Source of the DNA: Methanobacterium sp. UBA375
Lineage (GTDB): Archaea; Methanobacteriota; Methanobacteria; Methanobacteriales; Methanobacteriaceae
Assembly (NCBI GenBank): GCA_002495625.1
Contig: DAGC01000003.1
Location: 134,153-198,152 of the forward strand
DNA: 64,000 nucleotides
Direction of reading: 5' to 3'
Below the pieces are notes generated by a model that saw only the letters and a program-made list of their open reading frames with translations, did no database searches and had not been told where the DNA came from. Shown piece by piece: positions 16,185 to 25,309 of this stretch (position 1 is its first letter; every line of letters begins with the position of its first letter). Position numbers and translations under genes: made by a program.

Positions 16185-17711
16185 TTAATCACCACCTATC
16201 AGTCTGGAAATATCCTCTGCTGTGACCATCCCCTTCACCCGGTTGTCACTATCTATTACAGGTAGGCCTGAGATCTTATTTTTATCTATTCTCCGGGCTA
16301 TAACATCTACTGGTTCTTCCTCCCGGGCTATGATCACCTTTTTGGTCATGACATCCGTCAGTTTATTTTTACCATGGGCCACGGCGTTGGCTACGTCCCA
16401 GGAAGTTACGATGCCCAGGAGTTTATTTCCCTCATCTACAACCGGTAAATGGTTTATGCTGTTTTGCACCATTTTCCTGGCCACTTCACTGATGGCATCC
16501 GTTGGGTGGGCCAGTATCAGGGTTTCTCCCTTTAAATCCTTGACCAGTATGCGGGGTTTCTGGATCTCCAGTGGCTTAACGGTTCGGCCTTTATTGGGCA
16601 GTTTCTCCACTGGGACAGTTAAAAGGAATTCTCCCTTATCTATCCATTCTTTGAGCTTCAGGGCTATCTCTAATGCCTTTTTCTGGCTGGATAATGGTGA
16701 GGTGGGTACTTCCTCCCCGTTTAATTCAATCACACCACTTTTGAGTTCGTGATAGTTTGCTTCCCTTACTATGGGTTTGCTTCTTCGGGGCACGCCGTAG
16801 TCTACTATGCGGCAGGTGATTTCCTCGTCACTGATGGCTGTTTGCTGGGCTAACTCTTCATTGAGTATGGGTATGGGTATTCCTGCTCCTACGTAGAGTG
16901 TGGATCCGTACTTGGGCATGGTCGCTCCCCGAACATAGTCGGAGTGCATCTCCTTCATGTTTCCCTTAAGCATCAGTGTCCCGGCAGTTGAAACCGGCAC
17001 CCCATTTTTCCTTTCCACTTCAGTGGCGAACTGGGTTCCTTCCCCTATGATGTAGCCCTGGGCTCCGCAGAGGAATATTCTACTCCCGGTGCCTATGGTC
17101 TGGAAGTAGGGGTCGTTCAGTAGTGGGCTGAGTTCCCCGGCACTGGAGTAGCTTACATTGCCCATATTCGGTAGTAAGGTGCCCATGTAAGTGTACAGTG
17201 TTTCATCGGTGGAGTTGGTTGCCGAGGAATAGTTCTGGTAGCAGTTACGTGGATTGACCATGACTGCTTCGTTTATACTTTCCAGTGTTATCTGGGTTTT
17301 TATCTCGGTTAAGGGGTAGCAATCGGTACCGTATGCTTCTGCAACGAGTTCAATCTCATTGCCCCGAATAAGGTCCTCTATTACATGGGATCCACCGTAT
17401 TCTAAACCAATATCCGGGTTACGGTTGGGTTGGGTCGCCCCCAAGTAAGCATCTACAGCGGCCAGTCCTGAATAAGCTTCCACTCCATTTAAGTATGTGC
17501 GGGACATTTTTATGGGGGGATCGCTGTGGCCGAAGTTGAGGAAGGCTCCTGAGGAGCACATAGCGCCGAATGTTCCGGTTGTTACCACGTCAATTTCTTC
17601 TGCGGCCTGTTTTGCACCATTTTCCCTTACTATGGCTGTCATCTCGGCGGCGGTCACCACCACTGCATCTCCATCCTTGATCTTTTGGTTTATTTCTCGA
17701 ATAGTTTTCAT
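16185..17711 (-). CDS. DUF39 homocysteine-biosynthesis sulfurtransferase with CBS pair
   Basis: About 508 residues. The first 360 are the DUF39/HcyBio domain (L-aspartate semialdehyde sulfurtransferase family), with cysteines in MCSSGAFLNF (Cys52), GTDCYPL (Cys131) and NPRNCYQNY; conserved cysteines carry the persulfide in the family. The C-terminal 130 residues are a CBS pair (HPTDAISEVARKM, KKVIIAREEEPVDVIARRI) that may sense adenosine compounds or SAM. I start at ATG 17711 (MKTIREINQK) behind GTGGGA; ATG 17723 would add four residues. It is first gene of an operon with the NIL ferredoxin. Confidence 0.9.
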   Translation of the reverse strand: MKTIREINQKIKDGDAVVVTAAEMTAIVRENGAKQAAEEIDVVTTGTFGAMCSSGAFLNFGHSDPPIKMSRTYLNGVEAYSGLAAVDAYLGATQPNRNPDIGLEYGGSHVIEDLIRGNEIELVAEAYGTDCYPLTEIKTQITLESINEAVMVNPRNCYQNYSSATNSTDETLYTYMGTLLPNMGNVSYSSAGELSPLLNDPYFQTIGTGSRIFLCGAQGYIIGEGTQFATEVERKNGVPVSTAGTLMLKGNMKEMHSDYVRGATMPKYGSTLYVGAGIPIPILNEELAQQTAISDEEITCRIVDYGVPRRSKPIVREANYHELKSGVIELNGEEVPTSPLSSQKKALEIALKLKEWIDKGEFLLTVPVEKLPNKGRTVKPLEIQKPRILVKDLKGETLILAHPTDAISEVARKMVQNSINHLPVVDEGNKLLGIVTSWDVANAVAHGKNKLTDVMTKKVIIAREEEPVDVIARRIDKNKISGLPVIDSDNRVKGMVTAEDISRLIGGD

Positions 17712-17949
17712 AATATCCCACATCCGGCCCTTAATCTATTACTCTTTTACTTAATTAATGGACTATAAACTTAATGATAAGGTTTTAGATGTGGGTCGTT
17801 GCTAAAATATAAGGGACTCTAATTAACAATTGTTAATTTCTTTTATTGTATTTTTAAAGTATGGGATTTTAAAAAAGTTAGATGATTTAAAATAAAAATA
17901 GAGATGAATAAAAAAAAGTAGGGGGTAAGAATCACATATTCCCCTTTTT

Positions 17950-18291
17950 CTATCCATTCAGGATATTGTTTAATTCATTTTTAATGTTCTGGTTCTGGAA
18001 TAACAACTTCAGATTTTCCTGAACCACCGGATTCTGCAGCCACTGGTATATCTGGGCTTGGACATCCTGCCTCTGCAACCACTGGCTTATCTCATTCTGC
18101 ACATCCTGATTCTGTAACAATTGAGTTATCTGATCTGGATTCTGCATTATCTGGTCCTTAATATCCATTAAATCCTGGTACAGTCCGGGATTTTCTTGTT
18201 GTAGCTGTTGGGCGGCACTGGAGTCCGCGGCGTAGATGGGCATGGTGCCAAGCATCACAGCCAGGATGCATATTATGGCTATTTTTTTCAT
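17950..18291 (-). CDS. Small secreted Gln/Asn-rich repeat protein
   Basis: A 113-residue protein of unknown family. A clear signal peptide (MKKIAIICILAVMLGTMPIYAA) precedes a tail built from repeats of the form LQNQDVQNEISQWLQ, QRQDVQAQIYQWLQ, QNPVVQENLKLLFQ and QNQNIKNELNNIL, each about 15 residues and probably helical. The ATG at 18291 follows GGGTGAT at a good distance. It is alone on the minus strand, next to a run-rich intergenic region. Confidence 0.7.
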   Translation of the reverse strand: MKKIAIICILAVMLGTMPIYAADSSAAQQLQQENPGLYQDLMDIKDQIMQNPDQITQLLQNQDVQNEISQWLQRQDVQAQIYQWLQNPVVQENLKLLFQNQNIKNELNNILNG

Positions 18292-18686
18292 TTTCTATCA
18301 CCCAAAATTCTTTTTATCTATTTTTTCTTTCTATTTTTCCTTTTTTTGTGTTTATTTTCTATTTCTGTTCTTTATTTCTATTTTTGTTGCATTTTTAGTT
18401 AAATGCATTATCACATTATAGGTTTAAGTATAAAAAGTTTATGCACAAAACAGGCCCCAGAGGGTTAATTTCAAAGTTTAGGGTATTATCCATGAAGAAA
18501 TAAAATAATAAAATATGGTAAGCAACTAACTATAGTGGAAATATTTTTATACTTACCATGGATTTCTTGATTTTAATCCTAAATTTTAATAATTACCACG
18601 TATAAAAATACAAGTTGTACCCTGAAAACTTGATAAAATAAATTTCATTTTATATAAAAAGGAATAACACTTAGGGGGAGAATAAA
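18292..18686. other. T-rich intergenic region without a gene
   Basis: About 395 bases. The first 100 are extreme T-rich on the plus strand (18310-18400). Farther on there are TATA-like stretches near 18545-18555 and 18650-18657 (TTTATATAAA), which probably serve tldD. I see no coding region or stable hairpin. Confidence 0.5.
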
Positions 18687-20072
18687 ATAATTAAAAAAGA
18701 AGAGTATTCATTTGACACTGATTTAATCGGAAAAATACTAACTCTTTTAGAGGAAAAGGCAGATTACGTTGACTTGCGGATTAGCGAAAGTTTAAACAAC
18801 GTTATAGTGATGAAGGACGGGAAAGTTCAGGAGATAACATCCGGTAATAACTGGGGTGGATGTGTACGCGTATTAAAAAACGGTGCATGGGGTGTTAGCT
18901 TCACCACCAACCCGGCTAAGATGGAAGATGCAGGTAAATCTGCACTTAAACTCGCCAATGCTTTAGATAATGATGTTAAACTGGCGGATATAGAACCAAC
19001 CCATGACAATGTGAAGTCTAAGGCAAAATTAAAGTTGCAGGATGTATCCCTTGATGAGAAAAAGGAAGCCATGTCCGCTGCAGAGAAGGCAGCTAATCTG
19101 GAGGCAATTGTAAGCACCACCGTCAACTACGTGGACGGGGAAGGTACCACCATCTTCGCCAACAGCGAAGGAACCGAGCTCCAGATAGAAGAAAGCAGAG
19201 TAGCCCTGTTTATGAACGCAGTAGCTGCTTCTGATGGGATCATACAGTTCGGGCATAAAAGCACCGGTGGTGCCGCAGGTTTCGAAGTCATACAGAAAGA
19301 AGACCTGGAAAAATTCGGAAGAGTCACGGCTGAAAAGGCGATACGACTCCTTAAAGCGGAACTACCACCCTCCGGCAAATTCCCGGTGGTCATGGATCCG
19401 GAACTTACCGGTGTATTTATACACGAAGCCCTGGGCCATGCATCAGAGGCTGATCTGATATTAAAAAATGATTCCATACTAAAAGGGAAGATGGGCACCC
19501 AGATAGGCTCATCCCTGGTAACAATCATAGATGATGCCACCATGGACGCCTTTGGCTATTATCCCTATGATTCAGAGGGTGTAAAGACCCGTAAAAATAT
19601 ATTGGTAGAGGATGGTATTCTTAAATCACTTTTAAGCTCCAGGGAAACAGCATCACAGTTGGATATCACCCCATCGGGGAACGCCCGATCAGTAGTGGGG
19701 GACCAGCCCATAGTACGGATGAGTAACACCTACCTCCAACCTAGTGAACTGAAATTTGAAGAACTCATAGAGGATATGGATAGTGGTATATATCTTAAAG
19801 GCTCCCGTGGAGGTCAGGTGGATACTGGTAAGGGGGTTTTCCAGTTCAACGCTGCTGAATCATTTCTGATAGAAAATGGAGAAGTAAAAAATCCACTCCG
19901 AGATGTTTCACTCTCCGGGAATATTTTAGAGATGCTCCTAAAGGTGGATGGCGTGGGATCCGACTTCAAGATGGGCGTGGGTTTCTGCGGTAAATCAGGG
20001 CAGACCGTGCCCGTAGGAGACGGCGGACCACACGTAAGGGTTAAAGAAGCCACTGTAGGCGGAGGATCCTGA
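18687..20072 (+). CDS. tldD: TldD/PmbA family metalloprotease TldD
   Basis: About 461 residues with the TldD zinc motif HEALGHASEAD (HExxxH) and the usual C-terminal glycine-rich block (GKSGQTVPVGDGGPHVRVKEATVGGGS). TldD, usually with PmbA/TldE, degrades modified or unfolded peptides; no partner gene is next to it. The conserved N-terminal helix (DTDLIGKILTLLEEKADYVDLRI) is encoded in frame before the first standard start (TTG 18774), and the frame is open only to 18675. GGGGGAG at 18674-18680 lies 6 bases before ATA 18687 (followed by ATT 18690), so I place the start there; this is unusual. Confidence 0.85.
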   Translation: MIKKEEYSFDTDLIGKILTLLEEKADYVDLRISESLNNVIVMKDGKVQEITSGNNWGGCVRVLKNGAWGVSFTTNPAKMEDAGKSALKLANALDNDVKLADIEPTHDNVKSKAKLKLQDVSLDEKKEAMSAAEKAANLEAIVSTTVNYVDGEGTTIFANSEGTELQIEESRVALFMNAVAASDGIIQFGHKSTGGAAGFEVIQKEDLEKFGRVTAEKAIRLLKAELPPSGKFPVVMDPELTGVFIHEALGHASEADLILKNDSILKGKMGTQIGSSLVTIIDDATMDAFGYYPYDSEGVKTRKNILVEDGILKSLLSSRETASQLDITPSGNARSVVGDQPIVRMSNTYLQPSELKFEELIEDMDSGIYLKGSRGGQVDTGKGVFQFNAAESFLIENGEVKNPLRDVSLSGNILEMLLKVDGVGSDFKMGVGFCGKSGQTVPVGDGGPHVRVKEATVGGGS

Positions 20073-20129
20073 AATCATGGATCCCATATGAGTAAAAAAA
20101 AAGTTTGAATACACTTAGGGGGTAAATAA

Positions 20130-20690
20130 ATGATTACCGATGAAGAAGGTGAATTTCTGGTTAAACTGGCCAGATCGTCCATAGAATCCTACCTGAAAGA
20201 TAAAGTAATATTAGAAGTACCTGAAAATACTCCAAACACTTTAAAGGAGGAAATGGGTGCTTTTGTAACATTAAATAGTAAAGGCCAGCTCAGGGGATGT
20301 ATAGGTTATCCTGAACCCATAAAACCGCTGGTAAACGCGGTTATAGAAGTAGCTATATCGGCGGCTATCCAGGATCCTAGATTTCCACCGGTATCTCCTG
20401 AGGAACTGGATGATATCAGTGTAGAGGTGAGTGTGCTTACCAAACCGGAACTTATAGAGGTGGATAAACCTACTGAGTATCCGGAAAAGGTAAGTTTAGG
20501 CCAGGATGGTCTGATAGTGGAAAGCTGTTTTGGCCGGGGACTTCTGCTTCCCCAGGTTGCAGTGGAATGGCAGTGGGACGAGGAGGAATTCTTATCAAAC
20601 ACCTGTATGAAGGCTGGGCTTAACCTGGACTGCTGGTTAGAGCCTGATATTAATATCTACAAGTTCCAGAGCCAGATTTTTGAGGAATAA
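20130..20690 (+). CDS. AMMECR1 domain protein
   Basis: A 186-residue AMMECR1-type protein. The hallmark LRGCIGYPEP lies near residue 52, followed by AAIQDPRFPPVSPEELDDISVEVSVLTKPELI and QDGLIVE, and a C-terminal CWLEPDINIYKFQSQIFEE. The molecular role is unsettled; in archaea the family is often tied to the MEMO/extradiol-dioxygenase-like and radical SAM proteins. ATG 20130 follows GGGGGT. It lies 58 bp after tldD and may be co-transcribed. Confidence 0.92.
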   Translation: MITDEEGEFLVKLARSSIESYLKDKVILEVPENTPNTLKEEMGAFVTLNSKGQLRGCIGYPEPIKPLVNAVIEVAISAAIQDPRFPPVSPEELDDISVEVSVLTKPELIEVDKPTEYPEKVSLGQDGLIVESCFGRGLLLPQVAVEWQWDEEEFLSNTCMKAGLNLDCWLEPDINIYKFQSQIFEE

Positions 20691-20786
20691 AATTACATTA
20701 CTTTAAATACAAATTTAGTCAATATTACTTATTAGCATATTCTACATTTACTCTAAATTCATTTTTTAGTTTTTAAACGTGATTTC

Positions 20787-21785
20787 ATGTTCCTACCAAC
20801 CATACCCACACCAGAAGAAGCCCTGGATAAGGGATTCAGCCGGGCAAAGAAGGCTGCAAATAAAGCTCGAACCTCTAAGATTCCCCATCAACTGAAATCT
20901 AAGCGGATTGAGGAAATCAGGGTTAGGACTGCCTGCCAGGTGATACAGGAAACCTTCAAGAGCATCTTGGAAAAGACCCCCAAGGTAGAACAGATGCCCC
21001 TGTTCTATCAGGACTATATCGACGTGGTGGTGGGTGTTGACCAGCTTAAAAAATCTCTAGGAGCACTCAACTGGGCTGTGGGCATTCTGGCCAAGCTTGA
21101 AGGGCAGTACGCCCAGAAGATCAGGAGGTCCAGTCCAGAAAGCGCAGCGAAGATACGCAGGGAGGCTTATGGACGTATATCCTCTGTGGTTAATCGTATA
21201 AGGGAAGAACTCGAATTTCTAGATTACACCAAGGCACGATTAAGGAATATGCCCACCGTTGACTTCGAAGCGGTTACCGCGGTTATAGCCGGCTTTCCTA
21301 ACGTGGGTAAATCCACTCTACTCAGACAGATCACCACTGCTGAGCCTAAAGTGGCGGATTATCCCTTCACCACCACCGGTATCCAGATCGGTCACCTGGA
21401 ACGTAAGTGGCAGAAATACCAGATCATAGACACACCCGGTCTCCTGGACAGGCCCATCGATGACATGAACACCATCGAACTTAACGCCATGGTGGCACTG
21501 GAACACCTGGCAGAGGTGGTTTTATACATCTTCGATGCATCAGAAACCTCTGGTTACCCATTAGAAAACCAGTTCATGTTATACGAGTCCATAAAAAAGA
21601 TCTTCAAAATTCCCATAATTTGCATCTTCAATAAGATGGACCTGGTGGAAAATATTAATTATTTGAACGAATATATTCATAAGGTAGACGAACCTATACT
21701 TGTAACCGCTTCTGAGGGCAGCGGGATCTCCCAGGTAATGGATAAATTGGAGGAATTTAAAGATGACGAGAAGAGAAATCGCTGA
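20787..21785 (+). CDS. NOG1-like GTPase
   Basis: A 332-residue GTPase of the NOG1/Obg-related group. The N-terminal 160 residues form the NOG1-specific helical bundle. The G domain has GFPNVGKSTLL (G1), the switch region DYPFTTTGIQIG, DTPGLLD (G3), NKMD (G4) and a TASEGSG G5 region. NOG1 proteins act in large ribosomal subunit assembly. ATG 20787 has GTGAT upstream. Its last 23 bases overlap the start of the hsp20 gene in another frame, suggesting coupled translation. Confidence 0.92.
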   Translation: MFLPTIPTPEEALDKGFSRAKKAANKARTSKIPHQLKSKRIEEIRVRTACQVIQETFKSILEKTPKVEQMPLFYQDYIDVVVGVDQLKKSLGALNWAVGILAKLEGQYAQKIRRSSPESAAKIRREAYGRISSVVNRIREELEFLDYTKARLRNMPTVDFEAVTAVIAGFPNVGKSTLLRQITTAEPKVADYPFTTTGIQIGHLERKWQKYQIIDTPGLLDRPIDDMNTIELNAMVALEHLAEVVLYIFDASETSGYPLENQFMLYESIKKIFKIPIICIFNKMDLVENINYLNEYIHKVDEPILVTASEGSGISQVMDKLEEFKDDEKRNR

Positions 21786-22185
21786 ACAGGTATTTAATGA
21801 TGTTTTTAGTGCTATAAAGGATTCGCAGAGTGATTTGGAGAAGACGATATCGGGATATGCTTCTGGTATCATAGGTAAAACACCGGTGGATGTAATAGAC
21901 CAGGGAGACAATATAATCGTTAAAGCAGACCTCCCCGGATTTAAAAAAGAAAACATCAAAATAGATGTGAGTGATGATACCCTGGAAATCAATGCTCTTT
22001 TTGAAGAAGAAACCCTGGAAGAGGGGTCTAATTATGTCAGAAGAGAGCGGAGATATAATGAAATTAAAAGAGTTGTTGAACTCCCCACCAAAATAAACAT
22101 CGACCATGCAAATGCCGAATTTGAAAATGGAGTCCTCCAAATTACCCTTCCTAAGTCTGGGAAGACGAAGGTTAACGTAGAATAA
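21763..22185 (+). CDS. hsp20: Hsp20/alpha-crystallin small heat-shock protein
   Basis: A 140-residue chaperone: a short N-terminal arm (about residues 1-45), then the alpha-crystallin domain (VDVIDQGDNIIVKADLPGFKK to ENGVLQITLPKSG). The A-x-x-x-n-GvL motif is present. It forms oligomers that hold unfolding proteins. ATG 21763 lies inside the NOG1 coding region and follows GGAGG at 21749-21753. It therefore probably depends on NOG1 transcription or on a promoter within it. A T-run after the stop (22186-22196) may end the message. Confidence 0.93.
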   Translation: MTRREIAEQVFNDVFSAIKDSQSDLEKTISGYASGIIGKTPVDVIDQGDNIIVKADLPGFKKENIKIDVSDDTLEINALFEEETLEEGSNYVRRERRYNEIKRVVELPTKINIDHANAEFENGVLQITLPKSGKTKVNVE

Positions 22186-22231
22186 AATTTTTTTTCAAAA
22201 GGATCTTGGTATCTTTTCTACAGATCTTACC

Positions 22232-22792
22232 TTACTTCTTATCCTTTCGAAGAGAAAAAAGCTCAGCCAGACAGACTGCCATTTCCGCTACTTCTACAGG
22301 GTCTCGTCCCACTAACGCGATAATGGGTTCCTTTCCCCAATCCCCAGTGTGATAGATGATATCTGGAACTTCTCCCAAACTGTTTATGGCCTGTTCCACA
22401 CCCCAGGACACTGTTTTTCCCTCAATTTCACGAAGCTCTTCAGGTTCTCCCATCCGATTGTAAGAGGATACCTTAAGCCCTAATTTTTCACATATCTCTA
22501 TTGTAACTGTATTATATCGTAAATTAAGGGCACTTCGACGCTCGGGATCATGTTTCATAACCTCCAGCACCAGGCGGGCCATGTGACTGGATGCACCCCA
22601 GTCGGGCATTGTGAAAGCTTTCGCTCGACCATTTATTGTGGTTATACGTCCCGGAACTCCGACTACGTCTTCTACGGATTGGGCATTTTCCCGGGCCATG
22701 ACCAGGTTGCTCCTCACCTCTGGTATGAGTTCTGCCATGTGTTTTGAAGATTGGAGGATGATCAATCCCTGGTGGACACCTAATCTTTCCAT
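22232..22792 (-). CDS. thiN: Stand-alone ThiN thiamine-phosphate synthase domain
   Basis: A 186-residue ThiN domain, usually found fused to ThiD or to an HTH regulator. Marks are ELIPEVRSNLVMA, VPGRITTINGRAKAF, WGASSHMARLVLEVMKHDP, and YHTGDWGKEPIIALVGRDPVEVAE. ThiN condenses hydroxymethylpyrimidine pyrophosphate with thiazole phosphate, replacing ThiE. The stand-alone form could be the enzyme itself or a ligand-binding regulator subunit. No clear ribosome-binding site precedes ATG 22792, and a TATA-like element about 25 bases farther suggests a leaderless message. Confidence 0.85.
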   Translation of the reverse strand: MERLGVHQGLIILQSSKHMAELIPEVRSNLVMARENAQSVEDVVGVPGRITTINGRAKAFTMPDWGASSHMARLVLEVMKHDPERRSALNLRYNTVTIEICEKLGLKVSSYNRMGEPEELREIEGKTVSWGVEQAINSLGEVPDIIYHTGDWGKEPIIALVGRDPVEVAEMAVCLAELFSLRKDKK

Positions 22793-23040
22793 GGACTTAG
22801 TTTAATTTCAGGGCCTATAAATAATTTGGATAATAATTTTGGAAAATTTTACTCCCCCTTCCCAGTAATTTTGAAATTTTTAAATAAATTTTTGTTGTAT
22901 CCATAAAAAATTACTTCGTTAAACAGTGTTTTTTGGTGAAAAATTTAAAAAGATTTAAATATTTTTAAATACAGTAAGTATTATTGTCGGAACCTTGAAA
23001 TTGTTATCTGACATTGCTGAAAAATGGGAGGCAGTATAAA

Positions 23041-24762
23041 GTGAAGCGACCATTGTTGCTTACGATGTTACTGCTAATAGTAGTAGCATTGTTGATACCC
23101 AATATATGTGCCACCACAACAAATCAGCAGAACACGGAAATTATCACCAATACATCCATATCTCAGGATAATATTACATCTTACAATGTTAAAACATCTG
23201 ATAATCCAAGTACAACTGCCGCAGGTAGTCCCGGGGCAGTTACTGATACAAAAAGCAGCACAACCAAAAGCCAGAGTACAGCCACTTCAGCGTCTACCAA
23301 TAATTCCAGTAAAAACCAAAGCACAACGAACATTCAGTATGCCCAAGCGGCTGCAGGAGATAGTAATGTCCAGAATAACTGGTTCACCAACCAAAAAATA
23401 ACCGAAGCAGCAGGACGGGTTAAAACCTATATAGAAACCAACAAGCGGCTTCCTAATTACGTGACCATAGGAACAGTACAGGTAACCATGCCACAGTTCC
23501 TACAGCTCATGACTACTGGTTTGATACAGGTAAACAAAGGCACCACTACACAGATCCAATTAAAGAACGTCGGCACACCAACGAGTATCTCGGAAAGCAT
23601 TAAAAGTGGAAGTCTCACCAAGACAGAGTACCTTAACATAGCAGCCAGGATCCAATCCTACATCAACAGCAACGGCCGAGCACCTAACTACGCCACCAGT
23701 TCTCTAGGGAAGGTTGGCTTTGAGTCTCTAATATACATGTACTCCAGAGTATTGGGTTACCATAATACTAATAAAGTCCTGCCTAGCACAGTTTCCATGA
23801 AACCATGGGAAAGCATAAGCAAACCAACAACAGTAACTCCAACACCAGGAACAAGTCAGACAAGTTTCACCATAGCTCAAATTGGTAAAGCAGCGGGAGA
23901 TGTTAAAGCCTTCGTCGAAAAGAATGATAGGCTTCCAAACTTCGTGGAGATAAGTGGTAAAAATATAACCATGCCACAGTTTTTAAAACTCCTGACCACC
24001 AGTTTACTGCAGATATACGGTAATAAGAAGACGTCCATTGCACTTAAAAGTGCAGGTGCACCTTCCAGTCCCAGCGAAGACCATAAAAGTGGTAACATAG
24101 ACAAATCAGGGTATGTTGATCTGGCAAACAGGATCCAAAAATACATGGATTCCAATGGTAAAGCACCAAACTTTGCCTCCAGCGCCCTAGGGAAAATTCG
24201 ATACGAAACGTTGATCTACATGGAATCACGTATAGTGTACTTCTACGCTGCAAACAATGTCCTACCGAAATATGCTACAGTAAACCCGTGGGAAACATCC
24301 ACCACACCAAATACCAATAATCCTTATCTAAAAGCCACAAAAAACGCCCCGTCAAACAGTCAAACGATAATAAACCTTGCCAAAAGCATAACCGCAGGCA
24401 AAACATCGGAAAGTGCCAAGGCAACCGCCATATTCAACTGGGTCAGAGACAACATCAAGTATTCCTTTTACTACAACACGGTAAAAGGAGCGTTAGGTAC
24501 TCTGAGTTCCAAAACAGGTAACTGTGTTGACACCACCCATCTACTGGTCGCACTAAACCGTGCGGCAGGAATACAGACCAGATATGAACATGGATACTGT
24601 AAATTCTCAGATGGATGGTTTGGACACGTATGGGCCCAGGTATATGTAAATGGGAAATGGTACCGTGCAGATGCAATTAGCCCCAGAAATTCCTTCGGTG
24701 TAATAAATAATTGGGATACCAGAAACTGGACTCAACTAGGCATCTATGCAGATTGGCCTTAG
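23041..24762 (+). CDS. Secreted pseudomurein endoisopeptidase (PeiW/C71-like) with four PMB repeats
   Basis: About 573 residues. A signal peptide (MKRPLLLTMLLLIVVALLIP) leads into a Thr/Ser/Asn-rich linker (to about 110), then four pseudomurein-binding repeats in two alternating pairs (RLPNYVTIG, RAPNYATSS, RLPNFVEIS, KAPNFASSA), then a C-terminal C71/transglutaminase-like domain. The catalytic Cys is in TGNCVDTTH, His in FGHVWAQ and Asp in YRADAIS. Prophage PeiW/PeiP enzymes with this plan cut the Ala-Lys isopeptide bond of pseudomurein; a chromosomal copy likely remodels the cell's own wall. GTG 23041 follows GGGAGG at 23027-23032. Confidence 0.9.
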   Translation: MKRPLLLTMLLLIVVALLIPNICATTTNQQNTEIITNTSISQDNITSYNVKTSDNPSTTAAGSPGAVTDTKSSTTKSQSTATSASTNNSSKNQSTTNIQYAQAAAGDSNVQNNWFTNQKITEAAGRVKTYIETNKRLPNYVTIGTVQVTMPQFLQLMTTGLIQVNKGTTTQIQLKNVGTPTSISESIKSGSLTKTEYLNIAARIQSYINSNGRAPNYATSSLGKVGFESLIYMYSRVLGYHNTNKVLPSTVSMKPWESISKPTTVTPTPGTSQTSFTIAQIGKAAGDVKAFVEKNDRLPNFVEISGKNITMPQFLKLLTTSLLQIYGNKKTSIALKSAGAPSSPSEDHKSGNIDKSGYVDLANRIQKYMDSNGKAPNFASSALGKIRYETLIYMESRIVYFYAANNVLPKYATVNPWETSTTPNTNNPYLKATKNAPSNSQTIINLAKSITAGKTSESAKATAIFNWVRDNIKYSFYYNTVKGALGTLSSKTGNCVDTTHLLVALNRAAGIQTRYEHGYCKFSDGWFGHVWAQVYVNGKWYRADAISPRNSFGVINNWDTRNWTQLGIYADWP

Positions 24763-24767
24763 TAAAA

Positions 24768-24802
24768 AATCCCCTTTCCTTTTTTTTCTTTTTATTTTTT
24801 AC
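24768..24802 (+). terminator. T-rich terminator after the endopeptidase gene
   Basis: Pyrimidine/T-rich stretch directly after the stop, with several runs of five to seven T. Archaeal termination needs only such runs. Confidence 0.5.
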
Positions 24803-24826
24803 AAATACATAAAGAGGTATCTCTAT

Positions 24827-25282
24827 TTAACAGTGTTTAAGCGCATCCTCATGGAACTCTGTTTCCTTTATCTTACGGATGATCTTACAGGAACTGTCCA
24901 GTGATGATTCTTTATAGCCGGAGATCTTCACCACCTCTGCCTTCAAATTTCTCTTCGAGAGTTCATCCCTGATTGCATCTAAGTCAAAATCCTGATCCGG
25001 GCCTATGGTGATGATGTCCGGGTCGATCTCTTCAACTATCTCAAACATATCAGTGGTGTGCCCCAAGTAGGCTTCATCTACTGGTTTAAGCATCTTCACC
25101 ACCTCTAATCTTTGAACTTCATTAACTATGGGTACTCTTTTTCTTTTTCTAACCGTGACATCACGGGCCACCACAACCACAAGTTTAGCGTTCTTCCCTC
25201 CGAGATTTTTAGATTCCTGGAGGTAGTATCCGTGGCCGGGGTGGATTATGTCAAAGGTTCCGGTAGCCATTATGATTTTGAT
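24827..25282 (-). CDS. ribL: FAD synthase RibL
   Basis: A nucleotidyltransferase of about 151 residues that makes FAD from FMN and ATP. It has MATGTFDIIHPGHGYYL (the HxGH motif), VVVARDVTVRKRKR, the ITIGPDQDF block and a C-terminal Cys typical of RibL. The first strand needs residues before MATGTFD: the ATG at 25270 lies 17 bases after GGTGA, while ATC 25282 lies 4 bases after it, exactly the spacing of the histone gene's ATG. I therefore start at ATC 25282 (reading I-K-I-I before MATG), with ATG 25270 as the conservative option. It follows the Mur ligase in one operon. Confidence 0.88.
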   Translation of the reverse strand: MKIIMATGTFDIIHPGHGYYLQESKNLGGKNAKLVVVVARDVTVRKRKRVPIVNEVQRLEVVKMLKPVDEAYLGHTTDMFEIVEEIDPDIITIGPDQDFDLDAIRDELSKRNLKAEVVKISGYKESSLDSSCKIIRKIKETEFHEDALKHC

Positions 25283-25309
25283 ATTCTCACCTTCTATTTG
25301 AATTTTAGT

